Positions 42,793-52,566 of a DNA stretch of 64,000 nt are shown here, piece after piece. The notes beneath the pieces are model-generated. The model saw only the letters and a list, made by a program, of their open reading frames with translations, was not told the DNA's origin and ran no database searches. How positions within the stretch are numbered: the stretch's first letter is position 1; each line of letters opens with the position of its first letter. A program made the translations under genes and the position numbers. Origin of the DNA: Planktomarina sp. (GTDB taxonomy: Bacteria > Pseudomonadota > Alphaproteobacteria > Rhodobacterales > Rhodobacteraceae); contig JAHDCF010000009.1 in NCBI GenBank assembly GCA_020630015.1, positions 1 through 64,000 on the forward strand, given 5' to 3'.

Positions 42793-43955
42793 CAGACCAT
42801 CGCTGCCAACAGTTCCCGCCCCACCAACATGCGGCGCACCTCGGATGTGCCTGCGCCGATTTCCATCAGCTTGGCATCGCGGAAAATGCGGCTGACGGTG
42901 GTATCATTCATAAAGCCGGTGCCGCCCATGGCCTGAACCGCCTGATGGGCCACCACCATCGCCTCTTCCGAGGCATAAAGCACGCAAGCGGCCGCATCTT
43001 GGCGGGTTACCTCGCCCCTGTCGCATGCTTTGGCCACCTCATACACATAGGCACGGGCAGAATTCATTTTGGTGTACATATCCGCAATTTTGCCCTGCAT
43101 CAGTTGGAAGCTTCCGACGGGTTGGCCGAATTGATGACGTTCCGCAAGATAGGGCATAATCTCATCCATACAGGCGGCCATGATACCAAGGCCGATGCCC
43201 GACAAAACCACCCTTTCGAAATCCAAGCCTGACATCAGAACTTGAACCCCCCTCCCTTCGGCACCCAGAATATTTTCGGCTGGCACCTCAACATCTTTGA
43301 AAATCAATTCAACGGTGTTGGATCCGCGCATCCCCAACTTGTCAAAATGATCAGATTGGCTGAACCCTTTCATATCCTTTTCAATGATAAAGGCTGTTAT
43401 CCCTTTGGAATGGGCGTCTGGATTGGTTTTTGCATAGACGACCAAGGTGTTCGCCTCACCCCCGTTTGTAATCCAAAATTTATGACCATTCAGAACATAC
43501 CCGTCGCCCTTACGGTCCGCCCGAAGTTTCATACCCACCACATCAGACCCTGCCCCGGTTTCAGACATCGCCAAAGCACCGACCGCCTTGCCCGATATCA
43601 AATCAGGAAGATATTTTGCCTTTTGATCTGGTGTGCCATTGCGTTCGATCTGGTTCACACAAAGGTTTGAATGCGCCCCATAGCTGAGCGAGACACTGGC
43701 ACTGGCCCTTGCGATTTCTTCTGTGGCAACAACATGGGCCAGATATCCCATTCCGGTTCCGCCACCTTCCTCAGGCACGGTGATACCTAACAATCCCATG
43801 TCCCCCATTTCTTCCCAAAGGTGGGCGGGAAACAGGTTGTCTTTGTCCAACTGGGCCGCGATGGGCTTTACCCGATCTTGTGCCCAGCGGTGCACCACCT
43901 CTTGCAGGGCATTGATATCTTCGCCGTGATCAAAATTCATAGAAGCGTTAAACAT
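42792..43955 (-). CDS. ivd: Isovaleryl-CoA dehydrogenase
   Basis: The 387-residue acyl-CoA dehydrogenase starts [19 protein letters not shown] (ATG at 43955). It has the flavin/acyl site [39 protein letters not shown] and the isovaleryl-type segment [18 protein letters not shown], in which the Glu is placed as in known IVDs. The C-terminal part has [39 protein letters not shown]. It oxidises isovaleryl-CoA to 3-methylcrotonyl-CoA, passing electrons to ETF. It precedes liuB with a TGATG overlap and follows mmsB by 49 bp. Confidence 0.95.
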   Translation of the reverse strand: MFNASMNFDHGEDINALQEVVHRWAQDRVKPIAAQLDKDNLFPAHLWEEMGDMGLLGITVPEEGGGTGMGYLAHVVATEEIARASASVSLSYGAHSNLCVNQIERNGTPDQKAKYLPDLISGKAVGALAMSETGAGSDVVGMKLRADRKGDGYVLNGHKFWITNGGEANTLVVYAKTNPDAHSKGITAFIIEKDMKGFSQSDHFDKLGMRGSNTVELIFKDVEVPAENILGAEGRGVQVLMSGLDFERVVLSGIGLGIMAACMDEIMPYLAERHQFGQPVGSFQLMQGKIADMYTKMNSARAYVYEVAKACDRGEVTRQDAAACVLYASEEAMVVAHQAVQAMGGTGFMNDTTVSRIFRDAKLMEIGAGTSEVRRMLVGRELLAAMV

Positions 43956-44004
43956 ATATCCGTCCTTCCCCCTGAAATGGGTTTGGGTTGAAATCAAACA
44001 AAGA

Positions 44005-44877
44005 TCAGCCGCGCGATCGGCCTTCAAATCGTTTCAGCATGGCGGAAAAATCTTGCCCCAAACCATCTTCGCCTTCCACAAAAGTGGCATAAAGCGCCTC
44101 TGCCAATTGCCCCATTGGGGTGTCTGCATCTGCGCTTTGCGCAGCCATTTGGGACAGGCGCAAATCCTTTAGCATCAGTTCGGCCGCAAAGCCCGGTTTG
44201 TAATCATTGTCCGCCGGGCTTTGGGCCCCGACGCCCGGAACGGGGGTATAGGCATTCATGGTCCAGCTGTAACCAGAAGATGTGGACACCACATCGAACA
44301 TTTTTTGCCGATCAAGGCCCAGTTTATCGGCCAGAACAAATGCCTCGCAGGTGCCGATCATCGTCACACCCAAGATCATATTGTTGCAAATCTTGGCGGA
44401 TTGACCTGCACCCGCAGGGCCACAATGCACGGCCTTTTGCCCCATGATATCCAACAAAGGTTGCATCACATCAAAGGCCTGCGACGACCCGCCCACCATA
44501 AATGTCAAACTTCCGGCCTGCGCGCCCCCGATGCCGCCGGAAACCGGGGCATCCATGCTTAAGACACCGGCGGCTTCACATTGCTGTGCAACAGCCTTTG
44601 CCGCATCAACGTCCACGGTGGAACAATCACACAGAACCGTGTCTTTCGACATTTGCGGGATGATTCCATTGGCCACGTCACGCAGGATGGCCCCATTGGG
44701 CAACATGGTCACAACAACTTCTGCACCTTCTACCGCCTGTTGGGCGGATACAGCGCGGTTCACACCGTCGATGGCCACATCTGTGACGTCAAACCCTGTA
44801 ACGTCATGCCCGGCCGCCGCAAGGTTCGCCGCCATTGGCCCACCCATGTTTCCAAGTCCGATAAAGCCGATCTTCAT
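44005..44877 (-). CDS. mmsB: 3-hydroxyisobutyrate dehydrogenase
   Basis: The 290-residue protein has an N-terminal Rossmann fold (MKIGFIGLGNMGGPMAANLAAAGHDVTGFD), DAPVSGGIGGAQAGSLTFMVGG, and the catalytic-Lys segment GPAGAGQSAKICNNMILGVTMIG, followed by the helical C-terminal domain. It oxidises 3-hydroxyisobutyrate to methylmalonate semialdehyde in valine breakdown. It lies 16 bp after the acyl-CoA dehydrogenase at 44894. The methylmalonate-semialdehyde dehydrogenase that normally follows is not in this window. Confidence 0.92.
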   Translation of the reverse strand: MKIGFIGLGNMGGPMAANLAAAGHDVTGFDVTDVAIDGVNRAVSAQQAVEGAEVVVTMLPNGAILRDVANGIIPQMSKDTVLCDCSTVDVDAAKAVAQQCEAAGVLSMDAPVSGGIGGAQAGSLTFMVGGSSQAFDVMQPLLDIMGQKAVHCGPAGAGQSAKICNNMILGVTMIGTCEAFVLADKLGLDRQKMFDVVSTSSGYSWTMNAYTPVPGVGAQSPADNDYKPGFAAELMLKDLRLSQMAAQSADADTPMGQLAEALYATFVEGEDGLGQDFSAMLKRFEGRSRG

Positions 44878-44893
44878 TGTGTTGCCCCGCCCT

Positions 44894-46030
44894 TCAGGTT
44901 TTGAATTTGCGCGCCACGATCAGACGCATAATTTCGTTTGTGCCTTCCAAAATCTCATGCACCCGCACATCGCGCATCAATTTTTCGATGCCATAATCCG
45001 CAAGATACCCATATCCACCGTGCAATTGCAGGCATTGGTTTACAATTCTGGAACCCGCTTCGGTCACAAATTTTTTGGCCATGGCGCAATGATGGGTGGC
45101 GTCGGGTGCGCCTGTATCCAATTTCCATGCCGCTTGACGCAGCATCACCCGGGCGGCCTGAAGTTCGATTTCAAGGTCGGCAAGACGAAATTGCAGCGCT
45201 TGGAATTGATCAATGGTGCGCCCAAAGGCCTTGCGTTCCCCCATATAGGCAACGGTTTTATCAAGGGCTGATTGCGCGGCACCCAAAGAACAGGCCGAGA
45301 TATTCAACCGCCCCCCATCCAATCCGGACATTGCGTAACTGAACCCTTTACCCTCTTCCCCGACAAGGTTTTCAAACGGCACTTTGCAGCCATCCATTTG
45401 CACCTGCCGCGTCGGTTGGGATCGCCAGCCCATTTTGTCTTCTAACCCGCCAAAGGACAGGCCGGGTGATCCATCTTCGACAAACAAGGTGCTGATGCCC
45501 TTGGGCCCATCGTCGCCCGTGCGGCACATCACCAGATATGCATCCGAATATCCCCCGCCCGAGATGAAGGCCTTTATGCCCGTAACCTCATATCCTTCGT
45601 TTGTACGTACGGCCTTTGATTTTAGGGCAGCCGCATCGGACCCCGATCCCGGTTCCGTCAGGCAATAAGACAAAAACATGTCCATTGCATTGGCCTGGGG
45701 TAAAACCCGGCTTTGCAAATCTGCACTGCCATATTTTTCGATCATGGACACGCACATATTGTGGATCGACAACATCGCGGCCACCGATGGGCACGCCATG
45801 CTAAGGGCTTCGAACACCAAGGTGCCATCCAAACGCGACAAGCCTGATCCGCCCGCCTGTTCGGAAACGAACAAACATCCAAATCCCAGTTCCGCCAATT
45901 GCGGCCAAAGCGATTTTGGGATTTCCCCGTCTTTTTCCCACGCCAAAGCATGGGGGGCGATATGGTCTTCCCCAAAGGCCCGAGCCATTTCAAAAATGGC
46001 GGTTTGTTCTTCTGACAGTGCAAAATCCAT
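44894..46030 (-). CDS. Acyl-CoA dehydrogenase, probable isobutyryl-CoA dehydrogenase
   Basis: The 378-residue protein starts MDFALSEEQTAIFEMARAFGEDHIAPHALAWEK and has LSYCLTEPGSGSDAAALKSKA, AFISGGGYSDAYLVMCRTG, the Glu/acyl segment GRLNISACSLGAAQSALD and a late LQLHGGYGYLADYGIEKLMRDVRVHEILEGTNEIMRLIV. These resemble isobutyryl-CoA/short branched-chain dehydrogenases. Next to 3-hydroxyisobutyrate dehydrogenase, isobutyryl-CoA is the most likely substrate, but 2-methylbutyryl-CoA is possible. Start is ATG at 46030, four bases after the SDR stop. Confidence 0.9.
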   Translation of the reverse strand: MDFALSEEQTAIFEMARAFGEDHIAPHALAWEKDGEIPKSLWPQLAELGFGCLFVSEQAGGSGLSRLDGTLVFEALSMACPSVAAMLSIHNMCVSMIEKYGSADLQSRVLPQANAMDMFLSYCLTEPGSGSDAAALKSKAVRTNEGYEVTGIKAFISGGGYSDAYLVMCRTGDDGPKGISTLFVEDGSPGLSFGGLEDKMGWRSQPTRQVQMDGCKVPFENLVGEEGKGFSYAMSGLDGGRLNISACSLGAAQSALDKTVAYMGERKAFGRTIDQFQALQFRLADLEIELQAARVMLRQAAWKLDTGAPDATHHCAMAKKFVTEAGSRIVNQCLQLHGGYGYLADYGIEKLMRDVRVHEILEGTNEIMRLIVARKFKT

Positions 46031-46033
46031 GGG

Positions 46034-46795
46034 TTACCTCGGTGTCAGTCTGACGGCCCCGTCCAAGCGCAGAACGCTTCCGTTCAGATAATCATTTTCA
46101 ACAATATGTAGCGCAAGGGCCGCAAATTCAGCCGGATCGCCAAGACGCGCGGGATTTGGAATGCCAGCGGCAAGGGCGTCTTGGATCTCTTGCGACATGG
46201 TGGTGACCATCGGTGTGCCAAAAATGCCCGGTGCGATGGCCATCACACGAATTTTGTCGCGCGCCAAATCACGGGCCATGGGCAAAGTCAGCCCCACAAT
46301 CCCACCTTTGGAGGCCGCATAGGCCGCTTGCCCAATTTGCCCTTCATAGGCCGCAATGGAGGCCGTGTTGATAATCACGCCCGCACAGGGATCATCCGAA
46401 CCTGCATCGACCATCCCGGCGGCCGACTGGGATGAGACATTAAAAGACCCCACCAAATTGACGTTGATCACGTTTTGAAAAAGGGCCAGATCATGGGCAC
46501 CGTCGCGGCCAACGGTTTTGGCCGCAGGCGCAATTCCAGCGCAATTCACGCAGATACGCTCTTGCCCATTTTTCACGCGTATTTGGGCCAAGGCCGCTGC
46601 CACACTGGCCGCGTCAGTGACATCCGCGGCGGCAAAAATCGCGCCCATGTCTTGGGCGGCGGCGGCCCCTTTGGTTTCATCGCGATCCAAGATCGCAACT
46701 TTGACACCGCGCCCGATCAATGCTTCGGCAACTGCGCGACCAAGGCCCGACGCCCCCCCCGTGACCACAGCTGCGATATGTGACCCAAGCTGCAT
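46034..46795 (-). CDS. SDR, 3-hydroxyacyl-CoA dehydrogenase type 2-like
   Basis: The 253-residue short-chain dehydrogenase has VTGGASGLGRAVAEALIGRG, VNCAGIAPAAKTVGRDG, the catalytic Ser and YxxxK (NTASIAAYEGQIGQAAYAASKGG), and LRLDGAVRLTPR at the C-terminus. This matches the HSD17B10-like type 2 3-hydroxyacyl-CoA dehydrogenase, which oxidises 2-methyl-3-hydroxybutyryl-CoA in isoleucine breakdown. Its stop is four bases before the acyl-CoA dehydrogenase start; its start abuts the thiolase stop (TGA ATG). Substrate inferred from context. Confidence 0.9.
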   Translation of the reverse strand: MQLGSHIAAVVTGGASGLGRAVAEALIGRGVKVAILDRDETKGAAAAQDMGAIFAAADVTDAASVAAALAQIRVKNGQERICVNCAGIAPAAKTVGRDGAHDLALFQNVINVNLVGSFNVSSQSAAGMVDAGSDDPCAGVIINTASIAAYEGQIGQAAYAASKGGIVGLTLPMARDLARDKIRVMAIAPGIFGTPMVTTMSQEIQDALAAGIPNPARLGDPAEFAALALHIVENDYLNGSVLRLDGAVRLTPR

Positions 46796-47977
46796 TCACA
46801 CGTCCCTTTCAATGGCGATCGCCGTGGCCTCGCCCCCGCCAATACACACAGCGGCAACCCCCCGGCGCAAGTTTCGTTGTTCCATGGCATTCAGAAGTGT
46901 CACCATTATTCGGCTGCCAGAAGCGCCAATGGGATGACCCAAGGCACAGGCCCCACCATTCACATTCACCACATCCCGCGACAAACCCATTTCATGGATA
47001 AAGGCCATGGCAACCACGGCGAAGGCTTCGTTCACTTCCCACAAATCGACGTCGTCTTTGGACCAACCGATTTCTTTTAACAACTTTTGCGCCGCGAAAA
47101 TTGGGGCCGTTGTAAACCAATCGGGATCTTGCGCCACGGTGGCATGCCCGATCACACGTGCCCGCACATTCAACCCGCGTTCCTGCGCGTGATCAGCCGA
47201 CGCCATAACAACCGCCGCCGCCCCATCCGAAATGGAAGAAGAGTTCGCCGCCGTCACCGTCCCATCAGGTTTAAACGCAGGTTTAAGGTGCGGGATCTTA
47301 TCGGCCCGTGCATTCGCCGGTTGTTCGTCCGCGGCAACCACCGTTTCGCCTTTGCGTGATGTCACCGTGACGGGTGAAATTTCTGCCTCCAGCTGTCCGG
47401 TTTTTTGTGCCGTCAGGGCATTGTTCAAAGATGTGATGGCATATTCATCCTGCGCTGCACGTGTGAACTGATAATGTTCAGCACATTGTTCAGCAAACAC
47501 CCCCATCAACGTGCCCGGTGCGTAAGCATCTTCAAGCCCGTCCAAGAACATATGATCCTTTAGGGTGACATGGCCCAATCGGGCGCCTGAACGCGTTTTG
47601 TCAGACATATATGGCGCGCCAGACATGCTTTCCATGCCGCCGGCAACAATCACATCGGCCCCGCCCGCGCGAATTTGATCAAACGCTTGCATGGCGGTTT
47701 TCATCCCCGATCCACACATCTTGTTCACGGTGGTGCATGGAACATCCACGGCCAAACCAGCGGCCAAAGCGGCCTGTCGTGCCGGTGCTTGGCCCAGTCC
47801 GGCGGGCAATACACACCCCATGATCACTTCATCGACGTCACCGGGCGCCAGATTTGCATCCTCCAAGGAAGATTGAATGGCGATGGCCCCCAATTGAGGC
47901 GTCTTAAGCGTGCTGAACGCACCTTGAAAGCCGCCAATGGGCGTGCGCTTGCCGCCCAAAATCACCACATCTTTCAT
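46796..47977 (-). CDS. Acetyl-CoA C-acyltransferase (thiolase)
   Basis: The 393-residue thiolase has the acyl-accepting Cys in TTVNKMCGSGMKTAMQAFD, the His in NVNGGACALGHPIGASGSRI and the second Cys in AVCIGGGEATAIAIE. It would cleave 2-methylacetoacetyl-CoA to propionyl-CoA and acetyl-CoA in isoleucine breakdown, or acetoacetyl-CoA from the HMG-CoA lyase product. It follows the PaaK-like gene by two bases and abuts the SDR gene. Substrate specificity cannot be separated from sequence. Confidence 0.93.
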   Translation of the reverse strand: MKDVVILGGKRTPIGGFQGAFSTLKTPQLGAIAIQSSLEDANLAPGDVDEVIMGCVLPAGLGQAPARQAALAAGLAVDVPCTTVNKMCGSGMKTAMQAFDQIRAGGADVIVAGGMESMSGAPYMSDKTRSGARLGHVTLKDHMFLDGLEDAYAPGTLMGVFAEQCAEHYQFTRAAQDEYAITSLNNALTAQKTGQLEAEISPVTVTSRKGETVVAADEQPANARADKIPHLKPAFKPDGTVTAANSSSISDGAAAVVMASADHAQERGLNVRARVIGHATVAQDPDWFTTAPIFAAQKLLKEIGWSKDDVDLWEVNEAFAVVAMAFIHEMGLSRDVVNVNGGACALGHPIGASGSRIMVTLLNAMEQRNLRRGVAAVCIGGGEATAIAIERDV

Positions 47978-47979
47978 GA

Positions 47980-49119
47980 TCAGCCCTCCACAGGGCGCAG
48001 GTCAGATACAACCACCCCATCGCGCGGTAAGCTGCCGATGGGTACGGCCGTCACGTTGGCCCTTAATTTCAAAATATCAGAGGTGGTATTCATCAACCCC
48101 GTCAAATCAGATTGGTCCGTTTCGAATTTTACATCAATCTGATCTGCGTTTTGGGTGCGATGCACCTCTACCCGCGCGCGATCAACACCGGGATGTTTTT
48201 GCAAAATTTGCGCCACTTGTTCGGGGCGAATGAACATCCCCTTAACTTTGGTGGCTTGATCCGCACGACCGCGCCACCCAACAATCTTGATCGGGCCATC
48301 CGCGGATTTGGGCATGATCGCACTCAGATCGCCCACAGAAAACCGCAACAGCGGATAATCCGGGTTCAAAACGCTCACCAGAACTTCGCCCACCTCACCC
48401 GCGGGGACAGGTTCACCGGTGCCGGGTGTTACGATTTCAACGATCACGCCGTCATCCACGACCATCCCGTCGATGTCATTTGCAGTTTCAAATGCAATGA
48501 GGCCCACATCGGCCGTGCCATAACATTGACGACACAGTATCCCGCGATCCAAATATGCCTGACGGGTCTTTGCAAACAGAGGTCCCGCACTGACCGCCGC
48601 TTTGGTTATGCGGCCCAGATCAAGTCCCAGTTCATCCCCTTTGTCCAAGATTGACATCAGGTAATCTGGTGTTCCGGCATAGGTGGTTGTGCCAATGGCC
48701 GCCGCCACCTGGGCTTGTTGTTCGGTTTGCCCCGGACCTGCGGCAAAAACCGTGGCGCCCACAGACCGGGCCGCACTTTCAAACATCGCACCGGCCGGTG
48801 TGAAATGATACGAAAACGTATTTTGCACCACATCATCACAGGACAATCCCATCGCCTGTAAGAAACGGCCAAAGCGCCACCAATCGGGGCTTGAACCGCC
48901 GGGTTCGTAAATCGGCCCGGGTGATTGAAAGATATGCGATACATTTTGGGTGGCGATCTTCCCAAACGGTGGGGTTTCCGCCTGCACGCGCAACAATTTA
49001 TCTTTGCGTAAAACAGGCAATCCCGTCAGATCAGACAGATCTTTGAAGTCCGCCGTTTGCGGATGGATCGCCTGCAGCTGGGACAGTTGGTCGGCATGCC
49101 TTTGGTCATCGGATTTCAT
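47980..49119 (-). CDS. Short PaaK-like acyl-CoA ligase (AMP-binding) family protein
   Basis: The 379-residue protein starts MKSDDQRHADQLSQLQAIH (ATG at 49119). It resembles phenylacetate-CoA ligases: motif-like RQCYGTADVGLIAFE, LLRFSVGDLSAI, IKIVGWRGRADQATKVKGMFIRPEQVA and a C-terminal domain. The usual Gly/Ser/Thr-rich P-loop is replaced by IFQSPGPIYEPGG, and it is about 50-60 residues shorter than PaaK. It may be an altered ligase or a non-ATP acyl-transfer protein. It sits between livF and the thiolase, so a branched or aromatic acid is the likely substrate. Activity is uncertain. Confidence 0.75.
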   Translation of the reverse strand: MKSDDQRHADQLSQLQAIHPQTADFKDLSDLTGLPVLRKDKLLRVQAETPPFGKIATQNVSHIFQSPGPIYEPGGSSPDWWRFGRFLQAMGLSCDDVVQNTFSYHFTPAGAMFESAARSVGATVFAAGPGQTEQQAQVAAAIGTTTYAGTPDYLMSILDKGDELGLDLGRITKAAVSAGPLFAKTRQAYLDRGILCRQCYGTADVGLIAFETANDIDGMVVDDGVIVEIVTPGTGEPVPAGEVGEVLVSVLNPDYPLLRFSVGDLSAIMPKSADGPIKIVGWRGRADQATKVKGMFIRPEQVAQILQKHPGVDRARVEVHRTQNADQIDVKFETDQSDLTGLMNTTSDILKLRANVTAVPIGSLPRDGVVVSDLRPVEG

Positions 49120-49138
49120 GTGTTTTTCCCCCGCCCCA

Positions 49139-49966
49139 TTAGCTGAGCCACCGTTTGCGGCGACGGTAACTGCGCACATCGCGGAAAGATTTTCTGCCTT
49201 CGTCAGAAACACCCAGATAGAATTCTTTCACATCCGGGTTCTCTCTCAATTCTTCGGCGGGACCTTCCATCACAATGCGCCCACTTTCCATGATGTAACC
49301 ATGATGGGCAAAGCGCAGGGCAACATTGGTGTTTTGTTCTGCCAACAGAAAGGACACCCCTTCCTTTTCATTCAAATTTTTCACGATGCGAAAAATTTCT
49401 TCCACCAACTGCGGGGCCAATCCCATGGATGGCTCGTCCAGCAATATGGTTTCCGGGCGCGACATCATTGCCCGCCCAATGGCGCACATTTGCTGTTCTC
49501 CGCCTGAGATAAAGCCTGCTTGGCTTTTGCGGCGTTCTTGCAGGCGCGGGAAATATTCGTAAACCAAATCAAGGTCTTGTTTGATATTTGCGGCCCCGTC
49601 AGCGCGGGTATAGGCCCCGGTCATCAAGTTTTCTTCGACGGTTAGGTGTTCAAAACAATGGCGACCTTCCATCACCTGAACAACACCACGTTTCACCAAT
49701 GCCTCGGGCGATAGGCCTTGAATGGCATCCCCGCGATATTCGATTTTGCCTTTGGTGACTTCGCCACGTTCAGAATGCAAAAGGTTTGATATGGCCTTTA
49801 ACGTGGTGGTTTTGCCCGCCCCGTTGCCACCCAAAAGGGCTGTGATCCCACCTTTCGGGACCGTCAAAGAGACGCCCTTCAACACAAGGATCACATGGTT
49901 ATAGATCACTTCAATGTTGTTGACCTCTAACAGCTTTTCGGCTGGTTCCGCTGCTGCTTGCGTCAT
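49139..49966 (-). CDS. livF: Branched-chain-type ABC transporter ATPase LivF
   Basis: The 275-residue ATPase starts MTQAAAEPAEKLLEVNNIEVIYNH (ATG at 49966; the frame extends to a TTG at 50062). It has Walker A GGNGAGKTTT, signature ISGGEQQMCA and Walker B ILLDEPSMGL. The C-terminal tail SFRDVRSYRRRKRWLS is unusual and strongly basic. With LivG it powers the LivHM permease for a hydrophobic amino or organic acid. It lies 19 bp upstream of the PaaK-like gene and 106 bp after the binding protein. Confidence 0.92.
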   Translation of the reverse strand: MTQAAAEPAEKLLEVNNIEVIYNHVILVLKGVSLTVPKGGITALLGGNGAGKTTTLKAISNLLHSERGEVTKGKIEYRGDAIQGLSPEALVKRGVVQVMEGRHCFEHLTVEENLMTGAYTRADGAANIKQDLDLVYEYFPRLQERRKSQAGFISGGEQQMCAIGRAMMSRPETILLDEPSMGLAPQLVEEIFRIVKNLNEKEGVSFLLAEQNTNVALRFAHHGYIMESGRIVMEGPAEELRENPDVKEFYLGVSDEGRKSFRDVRSYRRRKRWLS

Positions 49967-50033
49967 GTGAAAGCTCCGTTTGTGGGTCGTCTTTGAGTAT
50001 CGAACAGATGTGGGCCCAAGGCCCGATGGGTAT

Positions 50034-50060
50034 GGGCGGCCCTTCCATGAAAGGCCGCCC
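50034..50060 (-). terminator. Hairpin between the binding-protein gene and livF
   Basis: GGGCGGCC (50034-50041) pairs with GGCCGCCC (50053-50060). No T-tract follows on the minus strand, so it is more likely an mRNA-stabilising or attenuating hairpin after the binding-protein gene than a full terminator. Confidence 0.5.
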
Positions 50061-50072
50061 AATTGCAGGGCT

Positions 50073-51359
50073 TTAGAGGCAGCCCGGCGTTATGTTGTTT
50101 TCAGCGGCAAATGCAGCTGCGTCTTCATCGATCAGCGGCTGTGTCACAGCGTCGTCAGGGGTGATGTAATCGGTCAAAGCAACCCATTTACCTTCGCCTG
50201 CATTCCACTGTTGTACGATCCCAAGACCGTTCCCACCGTGATCAGAACAAGAGACCGAGAATGCCGGTCCGACGCCACCCATGCCCAGTTCTTCCATACG
50301 GGCATTGGTGATTTCCAAAGATTCCATCCCGTCGCGCAGTTGCGCAGGGGTGATATCAGAAACGCCGTGGATGCTTTGCGCATTCGCAATACCTTCGGCC
50401 GCCAACATCGCGGCATACATGCCACGTGTGTACAACACTTTGCCGATGTTGCTGCCATCGCCCGCTGCGTTTCCTGCGTCATGCACGTGCTTTTTGATGT
50501 CTGCAAAAACAGGCAGTTCAGCATTGATACGGTTCATGTTCAAAGACTTGTACCCGTTCGCAGCAGCACCCGCCGGCGTCACGTCATGTTCCGCACCAGA
50601 CCACCAGTTGCCGATGAAGTTCTCCATCGGGAAACCAATGTTGGCGGCTTCTTGTACCGCAACTTGGTTCATCACACCCCAGCCCCACATCAAGACATAG
50701 TCAGGACGCGAACGGCGGATTTGCAGCCACTGGGACTTCTGTTCTTGGCCCGGGTGATCCACGGCCAATAGATCCAACTTGAACCCGTGCTGTGCAGACA
50801 AGTTTTCAAGGGTACGGATTGGTTCCTTACCATAGGCAGAGTTATGATAAACCAAGGCAATTTTCTTGCCGTCCAATGATCCACCGTTTTCACCCAAAAG
50901 ATAGTTCACCATCACGGATGCCGCATCCCAATAGTTCGCAGGATAGTTAAACACCCAGTTGAACACTTCGCCTTTGGCGGCCGATGTCCGGCCATAGCCC
51001 ATGGTGTGCAGCGGGATTTGATCTGCCGTGGCTTTTGGGATCAACTGGTACGTAATCCCCGTGGACAATGGTTGATAAATCAACGCGCCTTCGCCCTTGG
51101 TGCTTTCGTAACATTCCACACCTTTTTCGGTGTTATACCCCGTTTCACATTCCACGATGCGCACTGCTTCGCCACCGATGCCGCCGTCACGTGCGTTCAA
51201 CAGGTTAAAGTAATCCTGATATCCATCAGAAAACGGAGTGCCGCCTGCTGCGTATGGGCCTGTGCGGTATGACAAATCCGGAATTACAAGATCAGCAACA
51301 GCAGGTGCCGCCGCCAGTGTAGTTGTCAGGGCCAATGCGGCCAGTTTCTTTAAAGTCAT
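50073..51359 (-). CDS. Branched-chain-type ABC transporter substrate-binding protein
   Basis: The 428-residue precursor starts MTLKKLAALALTTTLAAAPAVADL (signal peptide; ATG at 51359). It has the type I periplasmic-binding fold: SDGYQDYFNLLNARDGGIGGEAVRIVECETGYNTEKGVECY, IALVYHNSAYGKEP, and RPDYVLMWGWGVMNQVAVQEAANIGF. The family binds branched-chain amino acids, urea/amides or aromatic acids. The flanking CoA ligases and degradation genes favour a branched or aromatic organic acid here. It lies 68 bp after livM. Confidence 0.9.
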   Translation of the reverse strand: MTLKKLAALALTTTLAAAPAVADLVIPDLSYRTGPYAAGGTPFSDGYQDYFNLLNARDGGIGGEAVRIVECETGYNTEKGVECYESTKGEGALIYQPLSTGITYQLIPKATADQIPLHTMGYGRTSAAKGEVFNWVFNYPANYWDAASVMVNYLLGENGGSLDGKKIALVYHNSAYGKEPIRTLENLSAQHGFKLDLLAVDHPGQEQKSQWLQIRRSRPDYVLMWGWGVMNQVAVQEAANIGFPMENFIGNWWSGAEHDVTPAGAAANGYKSLNMNRINAELPVFADIKKHVHDAGNAAGDGSNIGKVLYTRGMYAAMLAAEGIANAQSIHGVSDITPAQLRDGMESLEITNARMEELGMGGVGPAFSVSCSDHGGNGLGIVQQWNAGEGKWVALTDYITPDDAVTQPLIDEDAAAFAAENNITPGCL

Positions 51360-51427
51360 CGGTGTATCCTCCCGTGGTTTTTCCGACAATGTGTTTCGTT
51401 AAATGCCAAGCGTTGATCGCTTGATCG

Positions 51428-52504
51428 TTAGTAAGGGAAAGGCCAAAGCCTTAGTTTTTCTTTCGCCAAGCGCCACAATTGCGCCAGGCCATGGGGTTCT
51501 TTGATCAAAAAGAACATGATCAATGCGCCAATGATCACCAATTGGAAATGGCTGACCAAATCTGTGGGGAAACCCAACAAATCAACACCAACCAGTTTCA
51601 AGGCCACCGGCAAAATCACCAAAAAGGCCGCTCCGGCAAAACTGCCAAAGATGGACCCCAGCCCCCCAATGATGATCATGAACAAAACCAGAAATGATTT
51701 TTGGATGCCAAAGGCCTCACCCACCTCAACGGCACCAAGATAGATCGCAAAGAACATCGCCCCCGACACGCCGATAAAGAAGGACGACACCGCAAAGGCC
51801 ATCAATTTGGCACGCAGTGGGTTCACCCCAATGATTTCAGCGGCGATATCCATGTCGCGAATGGCCATCCATGTGCGGCCAATGGCACCGCGCGTCAGGT
51901 TACGGGCGATTAAGGCGCAAACCGTTAGAAAGACCAGACAAATCAAATATTTGGCCCATGCATCCGCATTCGGGCCCGTCACGGCAACATTGCCCACAAA
52001 CCGTTCTGGTGCGTTGATTTGGCCCGACGCGGAATAGTTATAAAACCAGGCCACTTTGTTGAACAACCACACGAGAAAGAACTGGGCCGCCAAAGTGGCC
52101 ACCGCCAAATAGAACCCCTTGATCCGCAAAGACGGCAAACCAAACGCCGCCCCGACAGCGGCTGTCACCCCACCAGAAATGATGATGTGGAAAATGATAT
52201 TCACGTCTGGAAAGGCCGTCATAAGTTTGTAACAGGCAAAGGCCCCAACAGCCATAAAACCACCGGTTCCAAGGCTGACCTGCCCGCAATATCCCGTCAG
52301 GATATTCAAACCAATGGCCGCAATCGAATAGATCAGAAACGGGATAAATACCGCGCTTGCCCAATAATCGTTGATCACGAACGGAATGAACAAATAGGCA
52401 ACCGCCAAAACAGCCCAATACCGCCAACGATCAAATTTGATCGGGAATGTCTGACTGTCTTCCTGATAGGTGGTCTTGAAATCACCTGCTTCACGATAAA
52501 ACAT
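51428..52504 (-). CDS. livM: Branched-chain-type ABC transporter permease LivM
   Basis: The 358-residue membrane protein starts MFYREAGDFKTTYQEDSQTFPIKFDRWRYW (ATG at 52504; a GTG two codons upstream is possible). It has about ten hydrophobic segments, with AIGLNILTGYCGQVSLGTGGFMAVGAFAC and the conserved EAA-like loop ARNLTRGAIGRTWMAIRDMDIAAEIIGVNPLRAKLMAFAVSSF. It forms the inner-membrane channel with LivH. It is followed 68 bp later by the binding-protein gene and preceded by livH at 62 bp. Confidence 0.92.
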   Translation of the reverse strand: MFYREAGDFKTTYQEDSQTFPIKFDRWRYWAVLAVAYLFIPFVINDYWASAVFIPFLIYSIAAIGLNILTGYCGQVSLGTGGFMAVGAFACYKLMTAFPDVNIIFHIIISGGVTAAVGAAFGLPSLRIKGFYLAVATLAAQFFLVWLFNKVAWFYNYSASGQINAPERFVGNVAVTGPNADAWAKYLICLVFLTVCALIARNLTRGAIGRTWMAIRDMDIAAEIIGVNPLRAKLMAFAVSSFFIGVSGAMFFAIYLGAVEVGEAFGIQKSFLVLFMIIIGGLGSIFGSFAGAAFLVILPVALKLVGVDLLGFPTDLVSHFQLVIIGALIMFFLIKEPHGLAQLWRLAKEKLRLWPFPY

Positions 52505-52566
52505 GATCACATCCTTGACGTTGAAGTTGGGCCAAATGGCACAGGCCGTTGACAGCTTGTTGGGGG

